64,000 bases of DNA from NCBI RefSeq assembly GCF_003672135.1, contig NC_039509.1, positions 15,696,663-15,760,662 of the forward strand. The letters are read 5' to 3'. Source of the DNA: Ooceraea biroi (taxonomy: Eukaryota > Arthropoda > Insecta > Hymenoptera > Formicidae). Both the position numbers and the translations under genes were made by a program. Of the stretch, positions 47,343 through 61,181 are shown in pieces. Under the pieces are notes generated by a model. The model made no database searches. It saw only the letters and a list, made by a program, of their open reading frames with translations, and was not told the DNA's origin. The first letter of the stretch is position 1. Every line of letters starts with the position of its first letter.

Positions 47343-50300
47343 TCAGGACGGCAAGATATCTAGCTCGAGCACGCTCTGGGTGTTGTTGGGCGACGACACT
47401 TGGTCGTCGCTCTTGTGCACGAGGACGTCTTTAAAGTCCCTCAGCTTCTGCGGCTGGAGCGTCGCGTTGGGGTTCCTGGGCAGCGTGGCGATGGGATTGG
47501 TGTTGTGATTCATGTAGGGCTTTTCGTAGCGATCGATGCCGTTCTCCGATTCCGAATTGTGCCGTCGCTTTGTCGTCGTCTCGGCATTCGACTGCTTTGG
47601 CGACGCGTCGTCCTTGTCCTCGAAGCACGGCACTGTCTGCATCGACACGGTATTCCGGCAATCATCGAAGAGGGATCGGGGATTGAGAGTGACCTCGCGC
47701 GCGGAGCCGAAATGCTTGAAGCCAGCGCAGACCGGTGAGTCAGTGTTCATGAAGCTAGTATCGCCGGGAAGGCAGGGTTCAGTAACTCGTTTCTCGATCT
47801 TGATCTCAGTGACGTTCTGTCGGATCAGCAAGTCCGGTATGGTCTCTGGCTGCGGCTCATGCGAGATCGGCGGCCACTTGATGTCGCGCGCCATGTCGCG
47901 TTCGATCGCCAGGAATTTTCGCCGGGACTTGTCCACGTCGTGCCAACGGTAACGGAGCTTGCTGAACATGAGGTACTCTACGAACAGATACTCGATCAGT
48001 AATGAGATGACGAAGTTCATCACGCCGTAGCCGACTAGGATGAAGCGGAAGCCAAGATCGTCGGGCAGCACAAGCTCAAACCAATCGACGAGCTTCTTGA
48101 AGGGACACACTGCGAGGTAGATGGAGAACAGACTGAGGATCACGAAGGAGGAGAGTAGGCCGTAGTTGGTGAAGAGCGACTTTCTGTATGGCGGCCCTTT
48201 GGAGAACGCCACTGCCAAGATAATGTACTGCATGGAGCTGACGATGAAAACGGTGTAATTTTCCAAGCAGCCCACGTCGTCCTTGTTCTCGGCGACAGTC
48301 GCGTTGAACGGTACGAACCACGGCATCTGTTGTACATGCCACAAACTCATGTACTGGAAGATCGCGACGATCAGGAGTTGGGTAATCAAACTAAGTATTG
48401 GTGATGTGCTGATGAGGCTGTTGAGCGGCGCCATCTTCACTAGCGGGCCTTCGTAGGCTTGGGTACGACCAAAGAAGAAGGCAAATAGGGAAATGATGAA
48501 GAGATCGATGTACAGAAACTCGATGTCCGTCAGGTTGGACTCGATGCTGTAGAGAAGCATCACCGAGATGAATTGCGTGAGCGAGTAGGCAGCCATATAC
48601 TTGAAGATGCCGAAAGAAGTCACCAGCGCGGCGCGACCCTCGCGTATCACCGTGAGAACGCAGGAAATGTTGGTTTCGCGGCTGGTGAACGGTGACGCGA
48701 CGGAAGATTCTGTGTCTGACAAGGAGATGCCGGTGTGCGCTGCTTTCAATGCTCCGCAATCGTTAGCACCGTCTCCTACCATGGCTGTGAAAAAGTAAAT
48801 TTCTTTATCAGATTAATTAAGCCTAACACCTTTAATCGCGTTTACTTTTTGCTTTGTATTTTTAAAAGATGCATATTGTACATTTGCACTCACCGACATA
48901 GTATCCTAAAGATTGCAGTTCTTGAACCAGTTGTTGCTTCTGGTCGGGCGACATCCTGGCAAAAATGGCACCGCGAGTAACCATCTTTGGTATCAGTTCT
49001 GGATAGTACTGCTTTATCAATGCCCACGTCTTCCCAGTCAATGCGAACACATACTTGCTCTTGGAATACTGTACGCTGCGATTATCAAAAACAGATTATA
49101 AGATACATTATCTTTATATTTTAATAAATCGCAATCTGGACAGAAGAGTAACACTTACTCATCCGATAGATAATTGATGTCATTTTCCAATTTGGTGTTG
49201 GCGAAGGAACCGCTTTCGACAGTCTCCAAACTAACCACGCTGTTCAGATCGGTCATCTCGCTAAGATCGGGTTGGCCGTTCGGCGAGGCGGGCGACGGTT
49301 GGCTGTCGCTCTTCGTGAAGTAGATCTGTGGCTTCAGCTGATTCTGTTGAGTTGTCGAGACAGCAATTACTGGCGTGCCCGGCTTCACGATGTCGCAGTC
49401 TCTGGCCACCGAAAGAGCGGTCAGCATATTATCGCCAGTCACCATCACTGTTTTGATGCAAGCAGTGTTCAATTCGGCGATTACTGGCGAGGTTTCGGGT
49501 TTCAATCTATTCTCCATAACTATAAGCGCCAAGAAAGTTAGATCCATCTCAGCAGCCTCGCGGCTTAAACGCTGCACCTTGGCGTAGGGAAGACGATTCA
49601 GAGATTTGTGCGCCAAGGCGATCACTCGGTAACCTTCGGATGTATACTCTTGTAGAACGGTCGCAAAGTCTGAAGGAACTGTAAGAAAAATAAGAGAAAA
49701 GAAAAAGATGTCAAAATTATAGTACTCTCGAAATTGTAGCTGCAAAAGTATTGTGAATACTCACTGGATTCTGCTTTCGAGAGACTGAGAATCATCTCCG
49801 GACTGCCTTTGCAGTATAGATCGTAGTGATTTGCGCCCAATGTTCTCGTGATTACGCTCATTCTCTGTAGGCTCGATGTGAAGGGAAACTGTCGAACGAT
49901 ACCCACTTCCAGTCCTTGCTCGCCCAAATCTGTCGCGGAATCGGTGAATGCAGCATCATGGAGGTTGTTGAGAGATATACCATCGATCACATCGGAAGAT
50001 ACGGAGTTTTGCCGGCTGAGCGTGCCGCACAGGTCGTATTGCGGTCTCTTGAGTAACTTGAAGTCCTTTGCTGGTCTGACGATCGTCGGGAAGAGCATGG
50101 AGAATTTTGATGTGTCGGACACGTCGGGTTCCTCCAACGTCCATCCGGTGGATTCGAACATTTTTAAATCCAGCGGGTCTCCCACCAACTGGTTATCAAT
50201 TATGGTGATCCCATGGCACGTAACCATTCCAATAAGAACTTCCGATAGCGGCAAACTCGTGATATCCTTGACTGGGAATTGGAATTTCTTATCCGAAACA

Positions 50301-52510
50301 CACACCACGCCCCACATGTCTAGTCCATCTTCCGTTAACGTTCCCGTTTTGTCGAAGCAAATGCAATCGATGGACCCGGACACGTTAATCGACCTCGGGC
50401 TCGTGCAATATATTTTCTTCTTTTCTAATCTACGCTGTGCCACGAGACGTCCGACCGTCATGGCGGCGGGTAACGCCGGAGGTACCACGATAGTGATGAG
50501 ATCTAATGCTTGCAAGGCGATGTCACTGCTGTGAACGCCTCTCATGGCCTTTGTCACTATGGTATAAATGACGCCGATGCTGGCTATGCACGCTAACATC
50601 ATTACAAACTTGTACGAGTCCTGCTCAAATTTGAAATCCACAGGTGGAGGATACATGATGGACCGCACTAGGCCGCCCTTGCTGGTGTTGAAACCCGTCC
50701 TGATAACCACCGCCAACACCTAGAGACGTCATTTAATTATTTCATTGCTTGTAAAATTGAGAAGAGTTGCAAAATTACAAAATGCATGCGGAATTATCAA
50801 AATGCAAAATGTAGAAATTGAGATATACATAACAGAAAAATTGTGTGTAAAGACAATACTTGAATCCTTCTCAAATTACCTTTTCGGTACCATAGTATCT
50901 TGTCTGGATAACTCTGGTACCGCAGAAGAGCGTGTGCCTGGCGTGTTCTTTGGTATTGTATATCACATCGTTCGAGGAAGGAACTGGTGTCTTCGTGACG
51001 GGCACGGATTCCCCCGTCAACATGGACTCGTTAAGAATGCAGTTGCCGGTCAACAATACGGCGTCGCATGGCATCAGGCATCCGTGAGATGGAATCACCA
51101 GGACATCGCCGGGTACCAAGCGTTCAGCGGGTACCGTCGCGGTGTGGCCGGTCGTGCGATCTCGCATAACGGTGGCGACGTCGGATGAATGTACCGTCGA
51201 ACGCAGATTGTGTTGATTCTGAGCAGAAAAAGAAGATTGAATCAGCGAACAATTTGAGAACGTGATTGGTCGTAATACGACAGGCAAGAAAAAGATGGAC
51301 GAGAATTAAGAGGAAGAGTGACTCACCCGTCGCGTCTGGAAAACTGCCATCATGATGCTGGCGCTCGACATCGCGAGAATGACCATGGCGTAGTAATAAT
51401 AGTCGTCCGCGATCCACAGACAAAAACTGAACAATTGGAAGACGTAAAACGGATTGAGCACTTCGAGGCAAAGCAGCGTGAGTATGCTCTTCACAGGAAT
51501 CACGATCTCGTTGTTACCGTAAACGTTACGCCTGTCAGAAGCGTAAATCATCCAATTAATTATACGTCGCAATAGCGGCGCCTTCTGACGTAGAATTCTC
51601 GCTAAGAGGCATTAGAGAATTGATATTGACTCTTTACCTAATGTACTGCTCTTGCGAGCTAAGACCTTGCGCTTGATGTAACGTGGACGTTGGAACATCG
51701 CTATCGAGGCCGCGCAGCTTCAAAAACTCTGATCTCTCCGGATCCCAGACATAGGTCAGCTTCTTGCAATTGAAGATCGTTATAGCCGGCATCTCTGAAA
51801 ACATCTTGCATCTTACTAATCTTTTCTATACGATTGAAACGCGTGGAATGCTTTAATGATCCACTTACGTTTAAATTGACCGCCACACAGATGCACGGAC
51901 AACATTGGAGGAGTTCCCTTGTCCTCCTTGATGGTTATCACACCACTCTCCCAAGGCTCATCAATCAGAGATTCTTCGTTAAAGGACTTCTTACTGCGGG
52001 AGAAAGAAATTACAAATACCGATCTAGCTGATGTTTAAATATTAGATGATACACGTTCGAGACTACTAACATAACTTCCTGAACGGTCAAGAATCTCAAC
52101 TTCTTCACGTAGTAACTCGTGTGTTTTCCCTGAAACCTCTCCACCAGCAAAACGGTTTCTGCCTCTTCTAGGGAGGACTTGCAGTGGGTTGATAGAAGCA
52201 TGAGATGAGGTACCCAATGAAAGACCAGCCTGAGAAGACCCCCGGTGATGGCAATTAGGAACCAGGTAATCAGAGTCCATGCGCGGCTTCTTTTGTAGCT
52301 GCAACGATAATAAGCATAGATAAGCGGATTGCACGAGCGCCTGATGGAATTAGCCACGCGGTTTCGTGACGCAACGCGATCAACTCACCCGTAAATTTCC
52401 ATCTGATCCTCCTCACCAGGATTGACATAATCCACGCCATTCTTCAAGTGTTGAAGGCCATTAGCCCTGGTACCTGAAACGACGCCAGCTACGTTAGAAC
52501 AAGTCGCCAT
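47343..52510 (-). CDS. anne: P5B-type transport ATPase (ATP13A2/ATP13A3 family), 10 exons, 1424 aa
   Basis: Endolysosomal P5B ATPase; family members export polyamines from late endosomes and lysosomes. Exons on the complement: 52510-52389, 52298-52071, 51993-51869, 51794-51638, 51531-51327, 51218-50880, 50719-49765, 49678-49159, 49075-48894, 48784-47343, all phases consistent. Motifs: EIYGYKRSR opening the N-terminal membrane-associated region; TGES dephosphorylation loop (347-350); PPALP (472-476), the P5B signature in M4; DKTGTLTEDGLD with phosphorylated Asp515; MVTGDN; MVGDGANDCGALKAA (from 946); then six M5-M10 helices and a long hydrophilic tail. Length is above human ATP13A2 (about 1180 aa), mainly from loop inserts and the tail. 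The 52510 ATG is the first ATG in frame. The donor of exon 2 (GTTAGT) is the weakest. The symbol follows Drosophila anne (CG32000) by family resemblance. Confidence 0.93.
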
Positions 52511-53340
52511 TCGCACACCTGTTCGTTCACCACGTTCGTTCACCGATCGCGGACTTTGTTCGACTGACGCTTTCACCGTGGTTTCGTAAGATTTGGTTAT
52601 TTTCAACGGGCAAATAGTACAGTGAGCACGAGTGAAGAAAGAAACGTGATTTCCGATGACAACGGCGACGAACGTCGTCGCTGGTAGCCTTTTTATAAGC
52701 TTCCCGACCGAATTACATCAAATTACAGGGAACAAGAGAGGACATGACTCGCACAATCCTCGCCAAGGATAATCGCGGTAAGATCAGTGAGATAAAATAG
52801 AACGACACGCATGTTCGTTCCAAGTGACAATGGTATCAATGATGTTGGAACAAATTTGTGAATAACGACGGACACCGGTGAACGAAGGACCTTGCGGTGT
52901 TACTCAGATTTTGTTTCTCTTTGCTCCTTACCCTCCAGCAGTTCTGTCTTTTGCTCGCGCTGGTGCTCGTTCGCGGTAGCCGTATTTCGGCTACCAAAGA
53001 CATTGTAAGCATTTCTGGCGAAGCTCAGGTTCAGCTTGTTTGGTGTGGGCGGCATACTCGCGATTGAGAGAGCGCGGGTCAACCGAAAGCGAAGCGAAAA
53101 GAAAACGGAAACCAAAAGAAAACGGACAAAAATGATGGAACAAACGGAATTTTGTGCTGCTCCTTACGCTCACTTCTTTCCTCTTCCTTCCTTTCTTTCT
53201 TTATCGTCCTTAAATGTGGCGAATATACAATTCACAGAGGATCACTTCCCGTTGAAACTTTCCCTCGATCTGTCTCCCGCGCTACCTGCTGCCTTCACTA
53301 CTACATATTACGTTAAAACTATCTTTAATGCCTAGTGAAT
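52511..53340 (-). promoter_or_regulatory. 5' flank of the P5B ATPase gene
   Basis: Immediately upstream of the ATPase start codon. Mixed composition, with no further coding exon. An in-frame open stretch continues 96 nt above the ATG but lacks another ATG. Probably 5' UTR and proximal promoter. Confidence 0.4.
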
Positions 53341-55760
53341 TATTGTCCACGTGGCCGCTCCTCGAGGCCGCTTCGGGTCGCTCGACACGCGACCGGCTTT
53401 CGTCACTAGTCGTGATCAAAAGTTCAGCCGGGACGTAGAGACGCGAGGGCGAAGGAGGAAAGGCAAGAGAGGGTGCCGAAGACAATCGGTGAGCTGCGAG
53501 GTACGACGAGGTGCGGCGTCGCCGCTTGAACGGCTGTGCTCTTCTTCGGGATGTTAACCCCGTCTGCTACCGACACCGATTGCCCGCCATTTCGGGGCCT
53601 CTCTTCAAGATCCTCGCAGCGGGTCTCGGCGGCGCGTTCTCCGGCATCTGGCCGGCATCGAGCTGGCACGGACGACGCGACGACGAGGACGACGTTGACG
53701 TGGGCGTTGTCCTACCGATTTCGAGGACCGTCTCGAGGCTGCGCCAGTACCACGAACCGACAACGGTCGTCGAGTGAGCAGCAGGAGAACGAGGATGCTG
53801 ACGAGAGAGTAGCGGCAGCTGGTGCTATCGTTTCGGACCTGCCCTCGGCTTCCTGAATTCGTGTCAGTCGCCGGGATCGGTGAGCTTTCGCCAGCCGATT
53901 CGTGGCGTGATCGTCGCCCGTTCACCCTCGCTCATGCCGCGTTTCCGGCACACCAGGTCCGAAACGCCCCTGCCTGCGGAGCCGCCTCGTAGCGGCCGCG
54001 GTTGCGGCTGCGGTGCTGACACTAGATCGCGATATCGGCTAGCCGATTTCTCCTTCGTCCCACCTTTTGCCCTCGAGGACGACGATCCGGGATCCCTGCG
54101 ACCGCACGCGGCCGCTGCACCAGCTCCTACCGCCTCTCTTGTGTGCTCGTGCCTCCCTTGTGCTGCTCCTTGGCGCGATCGCAAATACATTACGGGTTAT
54201 AGGAGTATCCGGGGTTTGCCGTCGGGACGTCTCGATCGGCAGGAAAGCTTGTGCGACAGCTCACACGGTTTCTCAAGCGCGCACTATGACACTCCGGGGA
54301 GTTTTTCCCTCGTCAAGACGAAACGACAAAATTATCGAACACCTTCAGATCACTTTGATCACCCTGATGAGCGACGTCGTCCTCTTCCCGATCGAATCGA
54401 TCGATACGAGAAAGGCGGTTGCGTGACGCTACGGCGTAATGATAGTGCGTTCCAAGATTCCGCGAGTCACTGGTTTATTAATAGCCCACTGATTACGTCA
54501 ACGGGCGACGTTTCGGTTTTCGGAGAACGAGGAACTCGCACACAGGCGGAAAAATAGAGAAAGAGAGATAGAAGGAGAAAGCCACCTCCACACACTACGG
54601 AGCAATCCGACCGATCCGGTCTTACACTTTCGTGAACACGATTGTTCTCGCGGGGGGCGGGGGAGACGAAGACTCCTTCTCGCCGCGCGATTCTTTCAGA
54701 TGATCCGCTTAAACTCTTCACCCTCTTCGGGACTTCTAAGTACAGAGAACACGGTGCGATAGTTTGTGTCTAGCATTTTACTCATAGTGCCGGTACACGT
54801 TGCCGCCGCTGTTGCGTAGTGTTGCGTCCCGGTCACCCGCAAATTAGGAAACGGAAAAGAAAAAGCCACTCTCCTGCGAGAAGTCACTTTGCGCGCGGGT
54901 GTTTCCTCGACGCGGCGCTCATCCGTGGTTGCCGTCGCCACCGCACTCGAGAGTTGCTGCGCCTCGCCGAAGACACCTTCCGCAGCTGGCTACCTGGCCG
55001 GGTTCGTTCGCGTCGACACCGAGACAATTTGCAAAAACGTGCTCGCACTAAGATGGCGGCGCGGCGCCGTCGTTCCGGAATTCAGCTCCGAAATCTCCGC
55101 TGATTTCGCCTGACTGCTGACTGCGCAGCGAATTTTTTTCCCAACTGCTGATGAGTCGTGCGAGCGACCAACGAGCCACTTGTCCCAGGGGGAGGTCTTC
55201 CACCGTGTTAACACGCAATTGCACGCGTAGCCGTGCAGCGCGACGTGGAGCCGGGGTTTGCCTGCTCCGGGTAGCGACCAGCCTCTGAACGCGAGCGAAT
55301 CGAAGAAATCGCTTGGCACCGAGACCGACCGAGAGGAAGACTTGCGCTTTGAGTCCCGCCAAGCTCGCTCGCAGGGATGTGCTTGGAAGGGGCGCCTTGC
55401 CGAGGGGCAGAAGGTCTCGGCTCCAATCGGTTCAACGCCCCGGCAACCCAACTGCTGGCCGCTTGCGGCTCCGTATATATTTCGTGCCGCCCGTATGATG
55501 AGAAACGCGGTCGATCGCGTTTCACGAGGCACGAGGCAGATAAGCTTTATCTGGCGGCCGCGCAGTAGTTTTTGAAACCGATCCACGCGATCGGGCAACA
55601 GAAAATTCAAACCGACTCTGTTACGCGCGCAAGAATATCGTGTATCGCGCGCAGCATATCTCGCCACCTTATCGCGACTCTTATCGCTCGTGGTGCATCA
55701 TTAATTACCTTAAGTATCTTAATTGCTCCAATCTTTGTAGCCCATCTACAGTGTTTCACG
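53341..55760. promoter_or_regulatory. 2.4-kb CpG-rich block
   Basis: The most CpG-dense stretch of the window. Long open frames of up to 225 codons occur on both strands at once (for example 53880-54557 plus and 54990-55667 minus). They begin mostly with non-ATG codons, are Arg/Ser/Pro/Ala-rich and show no domain, which is what GC-rich DNA gives by chance. The likely role is promoter and/or untranslated first exon, either for the minus-strand ATPase (start at 52510) or for an unseen plus-strand transcript. Confidence 0.4.
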
Positions 55761-58700
55761 CGCGCGCTTTGCTTCTGCGTCATTTACCGTTCCGCACCGG
55801 TCGGTCATCGTGCTTGACACGTTCTCTTTATGAATTCGTGTCCGATTAGCTCTGAACTGTGTAACGAGTGGACTTGAGTGGGCCTTGATATTACAGCTGG
55901 ACTTAATAAATTATTACGTAACGATCGTCCTTGATCGTGCGGGACGCGATGGAGGCAAAGCCGCGCTACATTTCCCTTTTGCGTGGCTTCTGTCCTCGCG
56001 TAGCCGTACCTGGGGTACCCCTACCATCAGCTGCTCAACTGATGACGATTACGAGCGTCGGCATCGCCGCTGATGTCGACCATGACTCATTTTTTCGCGA
56101 CCGAGTTTCCTCGTCGTTTTCCCGCTCTAATTACGGCCCTGATCCAATATCCGTTTTCCTGTTCGTCATAGTTCGGATCCCTTTCCGTTGCAAATATCAT
56201 ACGCGCTCCTCCATTTGTCCGCAGGTAGTTCCAGGCTCTGACCATATTAGCCCGTCTTCCCCGATCCATCCTCGTCTCTCTTCGTCTCGCACCCCGGCAT
56301 CCCCTTGCTGTCCCCATCGCTCCCTCCTGTTCCCGCACGTCCCATAACGTCGTTGAAATATCGAACGAGCGGACCCTCGTGGTCTATACTTCGTTCTTGC
56401 TAACTCACTTGCTATCTCGACAACACGTGTCGGATCATCGGTGTTTCTATCACGATTATTTGAGGAGCTGCGCTCCTTAGCCGCACATGCTATAAGCAGC
56501 GTCGGAGTTATTCCTAGTTGAAGCAGTTTAGCGGCGTAATTTCATAAAATTTTTTGTTACAAATTTTTTAGAGATATTTTTATCTCCATTTTTATATAAA
56601 AAGGTTTACGTGTATTGTAAGTTTTTTCCTTTCTCTCTTTACTTACGTTAATATTTATATTAAAATGTTTATGAAAAATTATAATATTTATAAAATTTTT
56701 ATATATAATTTTCCATTTTCTGCATTTACTGCATTTAATATTTTGTAATAATTTGCAACAAACGTTAATAAGAAGCGCAATCAGATTAGTGCCGATCAGA
56801 GATATTGTAAATGAAAAACATTGGCTATTGAAGACGTTCCAATGAACTTTGTTGAGTCACTTTGGCGTTTACAAAGAGAGTTTTTAAAGTATATCAGATA
56901 AGACCGAGCAAGCATTTGTATCCGCAGAAACACGTTGGGAGTACGATAAAATCGTTAAGTCACTTTTCACTGATTGCTTATCTGTACGTAGGATCATTTT
57001 TTGAAGAACTCCTAGAACTCCTTTACAGTCGCAATCGCGACATTCGAATTCCTCGGTGACCTCGTGATTAATCGATGATTAATCACGATTAAGCGAATGT
57101 ACGCAAAGCGAACGGGTTTTATCATGGTGTAATTCACCCCACTGACAATGTAAGCGCAACAGAATAAAAAATAATTTCCTTGCGCATTTCTCAGAATCAA
57201 AATGAACAAATTCTTGGACGACATTCCTGGATAACAATTAAGCGCGCAGCTTTAATTGAAGCGCTAAACGGCATCAAGAGATCGTTAACGGTCATCGAAA
57301 TGCCGCACGAAATACCGTTGGCAATTGAGCAATATTACTTTTGTCTAAGCGGTCGACTAATAAGGGATGTACGGGTCGAGGACAATGTCGTTCGGTGAAT
57401 TTGTCGTCCAACTCAGCAATTCGACGTATGAAATATTAATGACAGCTCTTTTGTAATAGATTGCATGAACGTAAACGTATGGGACGGGAGTTACGCTGAA
57501 TATGCAGTGGTGTCGAACGTTTAATTGAAAAAACGTCTTGCCAAAGGGACGTAAAATGCGCGCAAGGGTCGCTCGAACACGACATCTCGCCTGGAGAACG
57601 CGCGCATGTAGTTATGGCCAGCATAGAATTAATCTGCTTTTCATTTTTAATTTTTCAGTTAAAATTTAAAATTTTTCATTCACTTCAATCAAGATTACGT
57701 TTCCTTAGCCTCGTGTCGTCGCGCCATAATCTAAAATGTCAAATAGGATCACTGGTGCTTATGTAAAGTTACGAGTACCTTACGAGATGATTACTTTATA
57801 ATGTGCACGCATGCCGCACACGAATCTTGCGCGACTGGTTAACGGCGGTTTCTTTTTCTCTCTAAAGCACCAAGAAAAATCGACGGAGCGAGAGGAATAT
57901 TTATATAATTTTGCGCAATTTACATTCGATGCGAAGACACATCTACATAGTCATTAGCATGACTATGTAGATGTATAATAAGCTTCTACTTGTTGCAATA
58001 TTAAAATGTCTTACGATGTAAGCATACAAAGGGAACTTACGTTAAAGACAAAAGTCAATAACGCGTTAGATTTTAATGCAAATCTTCTACCTAAATTTTT
58101 AATGTTACATTGTGTACTTTGAACGGTAATCAAGTTGTTTTTAAGATTTGAAGAAGCTGTTTTGCAGCAAATTGTCAAGTATTATACCAGGCTTATCAGA
58201 TTCGATTATATCGGTGTCGATATGCTTAGTCGAAGCAATTGTACATCAAACTTCAGGATTTCTTACCAAAATACAAGCTTAATACTCGCGTTGTTAAAAT
58301 AATTACGTTTATCCTGCCATGATCTTTGAACATGATCTATTATTATCGCTCCTAATTCATCAAAAGCACAAGTACTTCCAGATGATGTTGCGTTAAACTG
58401 CACGTACTGGCTAAGGATAAGGAGATTTAACATTTGATAGCAGGCTGAATGGTTTACCAAGTGCGCAGTATGATAACTACGGACTGGTAACTTATTCAGA
58501 TGGTTACGATATGGAACTGTACTTTCTAAATTGTAAATTGTGTTTTGCAAGTCTATTCTCGTAAGTAAAAAAAACAAAACAAATTCGACTGAAAATCAGT
58601 ACACGCAAAGTGTGACATTTCGATGCCTGTTCGCTATTATATTATATTAAAAATATTGAAGCATTTTTAATATAATGGATGATTTGAAAGTAACACGTAT

Positions 58701-61181
58701 CAGCACGCCTCAAAATGATCCATGATTGTGAAATCACAGAAACCTTCAAGTCCGACGATAAAACGGCCAAATAATAGTCAATATTATCAAAGCGATAAAA
58801 CCTGTATACTGCGCTACATCAAAGATTTCCATCGTGAGGCGGGCTACGACTCGCTCAGAAAGATCACTCGCTCAGATCGACCGATATTCAACGCGGCGAG
58901 ACTTACGATTCGACGAGAATTACGAGAGCAATCTCTGGTCCCAAGTGCAGTTTAATGCAACAATCACATCAATCACGCTGCAGTGCACATCGCACGTTTC
59001 GCTGAACGATCGGAAGACTCACCATCCGTTGCTGCGTTCATTTCTCGATACCGCGCAACGATCGATGACGACGTGTTGCACCTCCTCCAGTAGTTCTCGA
59101 TGATCTATTCTTCGCGAAGACTGGAAGTGTAGTCTTCAGGATGGACGTACTCAATTTCTCACCTTAGCGTCTACCGTCCGGAGTGGCGCAAGACCAGCCG
59201 GGCTTTCGAAGTGTGCTTCAAAAGTAGTCGAAGACCAGGGGATTCCCGTGCATCGCGCTTAATAGCAACGGGGTCGTTCACCGTCGTGCATCGGGGGCAC
59301 GTGTCACGATCGATCTCTCCGCATGCTGACGCGTTTCGGCCGCGATCGTGTGATCAGGAAGGCGACGACGGTGCGCGACGACGTGCGGTACCGAACTGGG
59401 CGCGTACCCGCTCCGACACCGCCGATCACTCTCTTATGCACAAGACGACGTATCTGCCACTGCCGTTATCGGTCGAAAGTCGACTGCTCTTATCGTTGCG
59501 AAGCATTCATCCGCTAGTCGATCTGTCGGCGATCTGAATCCGCAAACTCGATAATGGCGAGAGAGAAGAGAGATCACGCCCAGCCGAAAATCTTTTATGA
59601 CCGAAGGTCATTCTGATTGTTGCGTGTTTGCTTTGCGATCATGTAAGTGCGAAGGTAGGCTGCCAGAATGACGACTAACTGAAAAAATTGTGGAACTGTA
59701 TTTGTGTGCTTATATTAATTAAAGGACTGTGAAATTGGAATTGTATGTCGAGAGATTATTACAGTGAGCATTTAGTGTTATCGTAAATATTAGGTATGCT
59801 ATCTCTAATAATAATGTGAATTTAATGACTCTGATAGTAGCCTACATAGTTTCTCTCTTTGGGTTTAAGTACTAAAGTAGTTTATCATCAGTATCTCTTT
59901 CCGATTATTTGTTGAATTAATTATAAATACTTTAAAGATAATCTAATTATCTAAATAATCTTTTACGATAATCTAACTGGTAGCGCACTTAGCGCAAATA
60001 CCTGGAACTGCATGTCAAAAATAAACTTGATTAAATAATTTATTATTGGTGATATTAATTCTTAATGATGCGATAAGAGTTGTAGTATCATACAATTTCG
60101 AAGTATTCGTAAGTTAATTTAAATAGTTAATTAAAATAGTTAAAATTTCGGGGGATTGACGATGTTGATAAAATCTGCTCCTACTTTCGCCGTTATCAAT
60201 TTCAATGGTAATGTTATGATGTATACAGACCTGTGAGTTTTACGCTCGGAGAGCATTTATTAGTTGATTAATTCGGTTTGCTTTCACGCGCAATCAAGGT
60301 AGGAGAAAGTTCTGTAATGTAACGGTAAGCATGGAACCGCTGAGAAGGCCAATTCTACTGGATGATGGGTGATGGGAAGTACAGGTGTTCTCTTGAAAAG
60401 GAAAATGAGAAACTACGTATTAAATAGGAAAGCCTCTAAGCATAACATCATATGGTGCAATATATTGCTATATTGGTACACTTTTGCGTAAAGAGGAAAC
60501 GGGGGAAATGGTGAAAAAAACGCTTGCATTATAGAAATCACCGTGAATGCGTGAATGAAATAAGTAGCATCATTGACGGTCTGGTCTCTTTATTCTTCAA
60601 GAGAATAATGCGATGCTTATATGTCACAGCAATCGACGACATGTTGAGACTTAGTCAGAGCCGAGAGTGTTATTCATACATTCATCGATCGAGATTCAGA
60701 TCTCGCTAGAGCATCACTCCGTATGCTTAAAGTCGAGTGAGTGCCCGATCGTATTTTTTTTGCAGCTCTTTAAATAATTATTAACTAACATAATAACAAT
60801 CATAAATATATATTAGAATTTTCTCCCACATCCTACTAATTCTTTCACTCTCCTACGCACGCTCTCTTGCGACCATTCTTCTTCGTCTTCAATAGCGAGT
60901 ACAGAATTTAATTACGAGATATCGAGTTTACTTTACAATATTATTTTTAATCTGTACGTCCGGAAAGAATTTCTTGAGATACGTTTCTCTATAAGATATA
61001 AAAGTGGTAAAATCCGCAATAAATACATCAACAATTAATATCTCACGATCCAATTATCGCTACGCAAGCAGCGTGAAAACAAAATCAGATTATAGACTAG
61101 GTGTCCAAATCGCTCGCTTATCAAAGTGCCTGCAGACGCGTTTTCTACGGATCTCGACCGACTCCTGCGAATATTGCGAGC
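55761..61181. other. Intergenic spacer
   Basis: After a CpG-containing shoulder to about 56.4 kb, the DNA is AT-rich with no supported exon. Short perfect hairpins occur at 57950-57985 and about 58640-58675. A second, smaller CpG-rich patch at about 58.85-59.55 kb has overlapping frames on both strands and may be another promoter. The segment nearest 61.18 kb likely contains the 3' UTR of the DAN-family gene. Confidence 0.45.
57950..57985. repeat. Perfect 15-bp-stem hairpin
   Basis: ACATCTACATAGTCA, a 6-nt loop, then TGACTATGTAGATGT. The stem is perfect. Function is unknown. Confidence 0.75.

Noticed and set aside
49848..50534. 228-codon plus-strand frame
   Set aside because: Antisense shadow of the large P5B ATPase exon carrying DKTGT.
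53880..54557. 225-codon plus-strand open frame in the CpG block
   Set aside because: It begins with GTG rather than ATG, is Arg/Ser/Pro-rich without any domain, and competes with equally long frames on the other strand. It is best explained by GC-rich DNA lacking stop codons.
54990..55667. 225-codon minus-strand open frame
   Set aside because: Same reasons: CpG-rich DNA, overlapping frames, no recognisable motif or splice structure.
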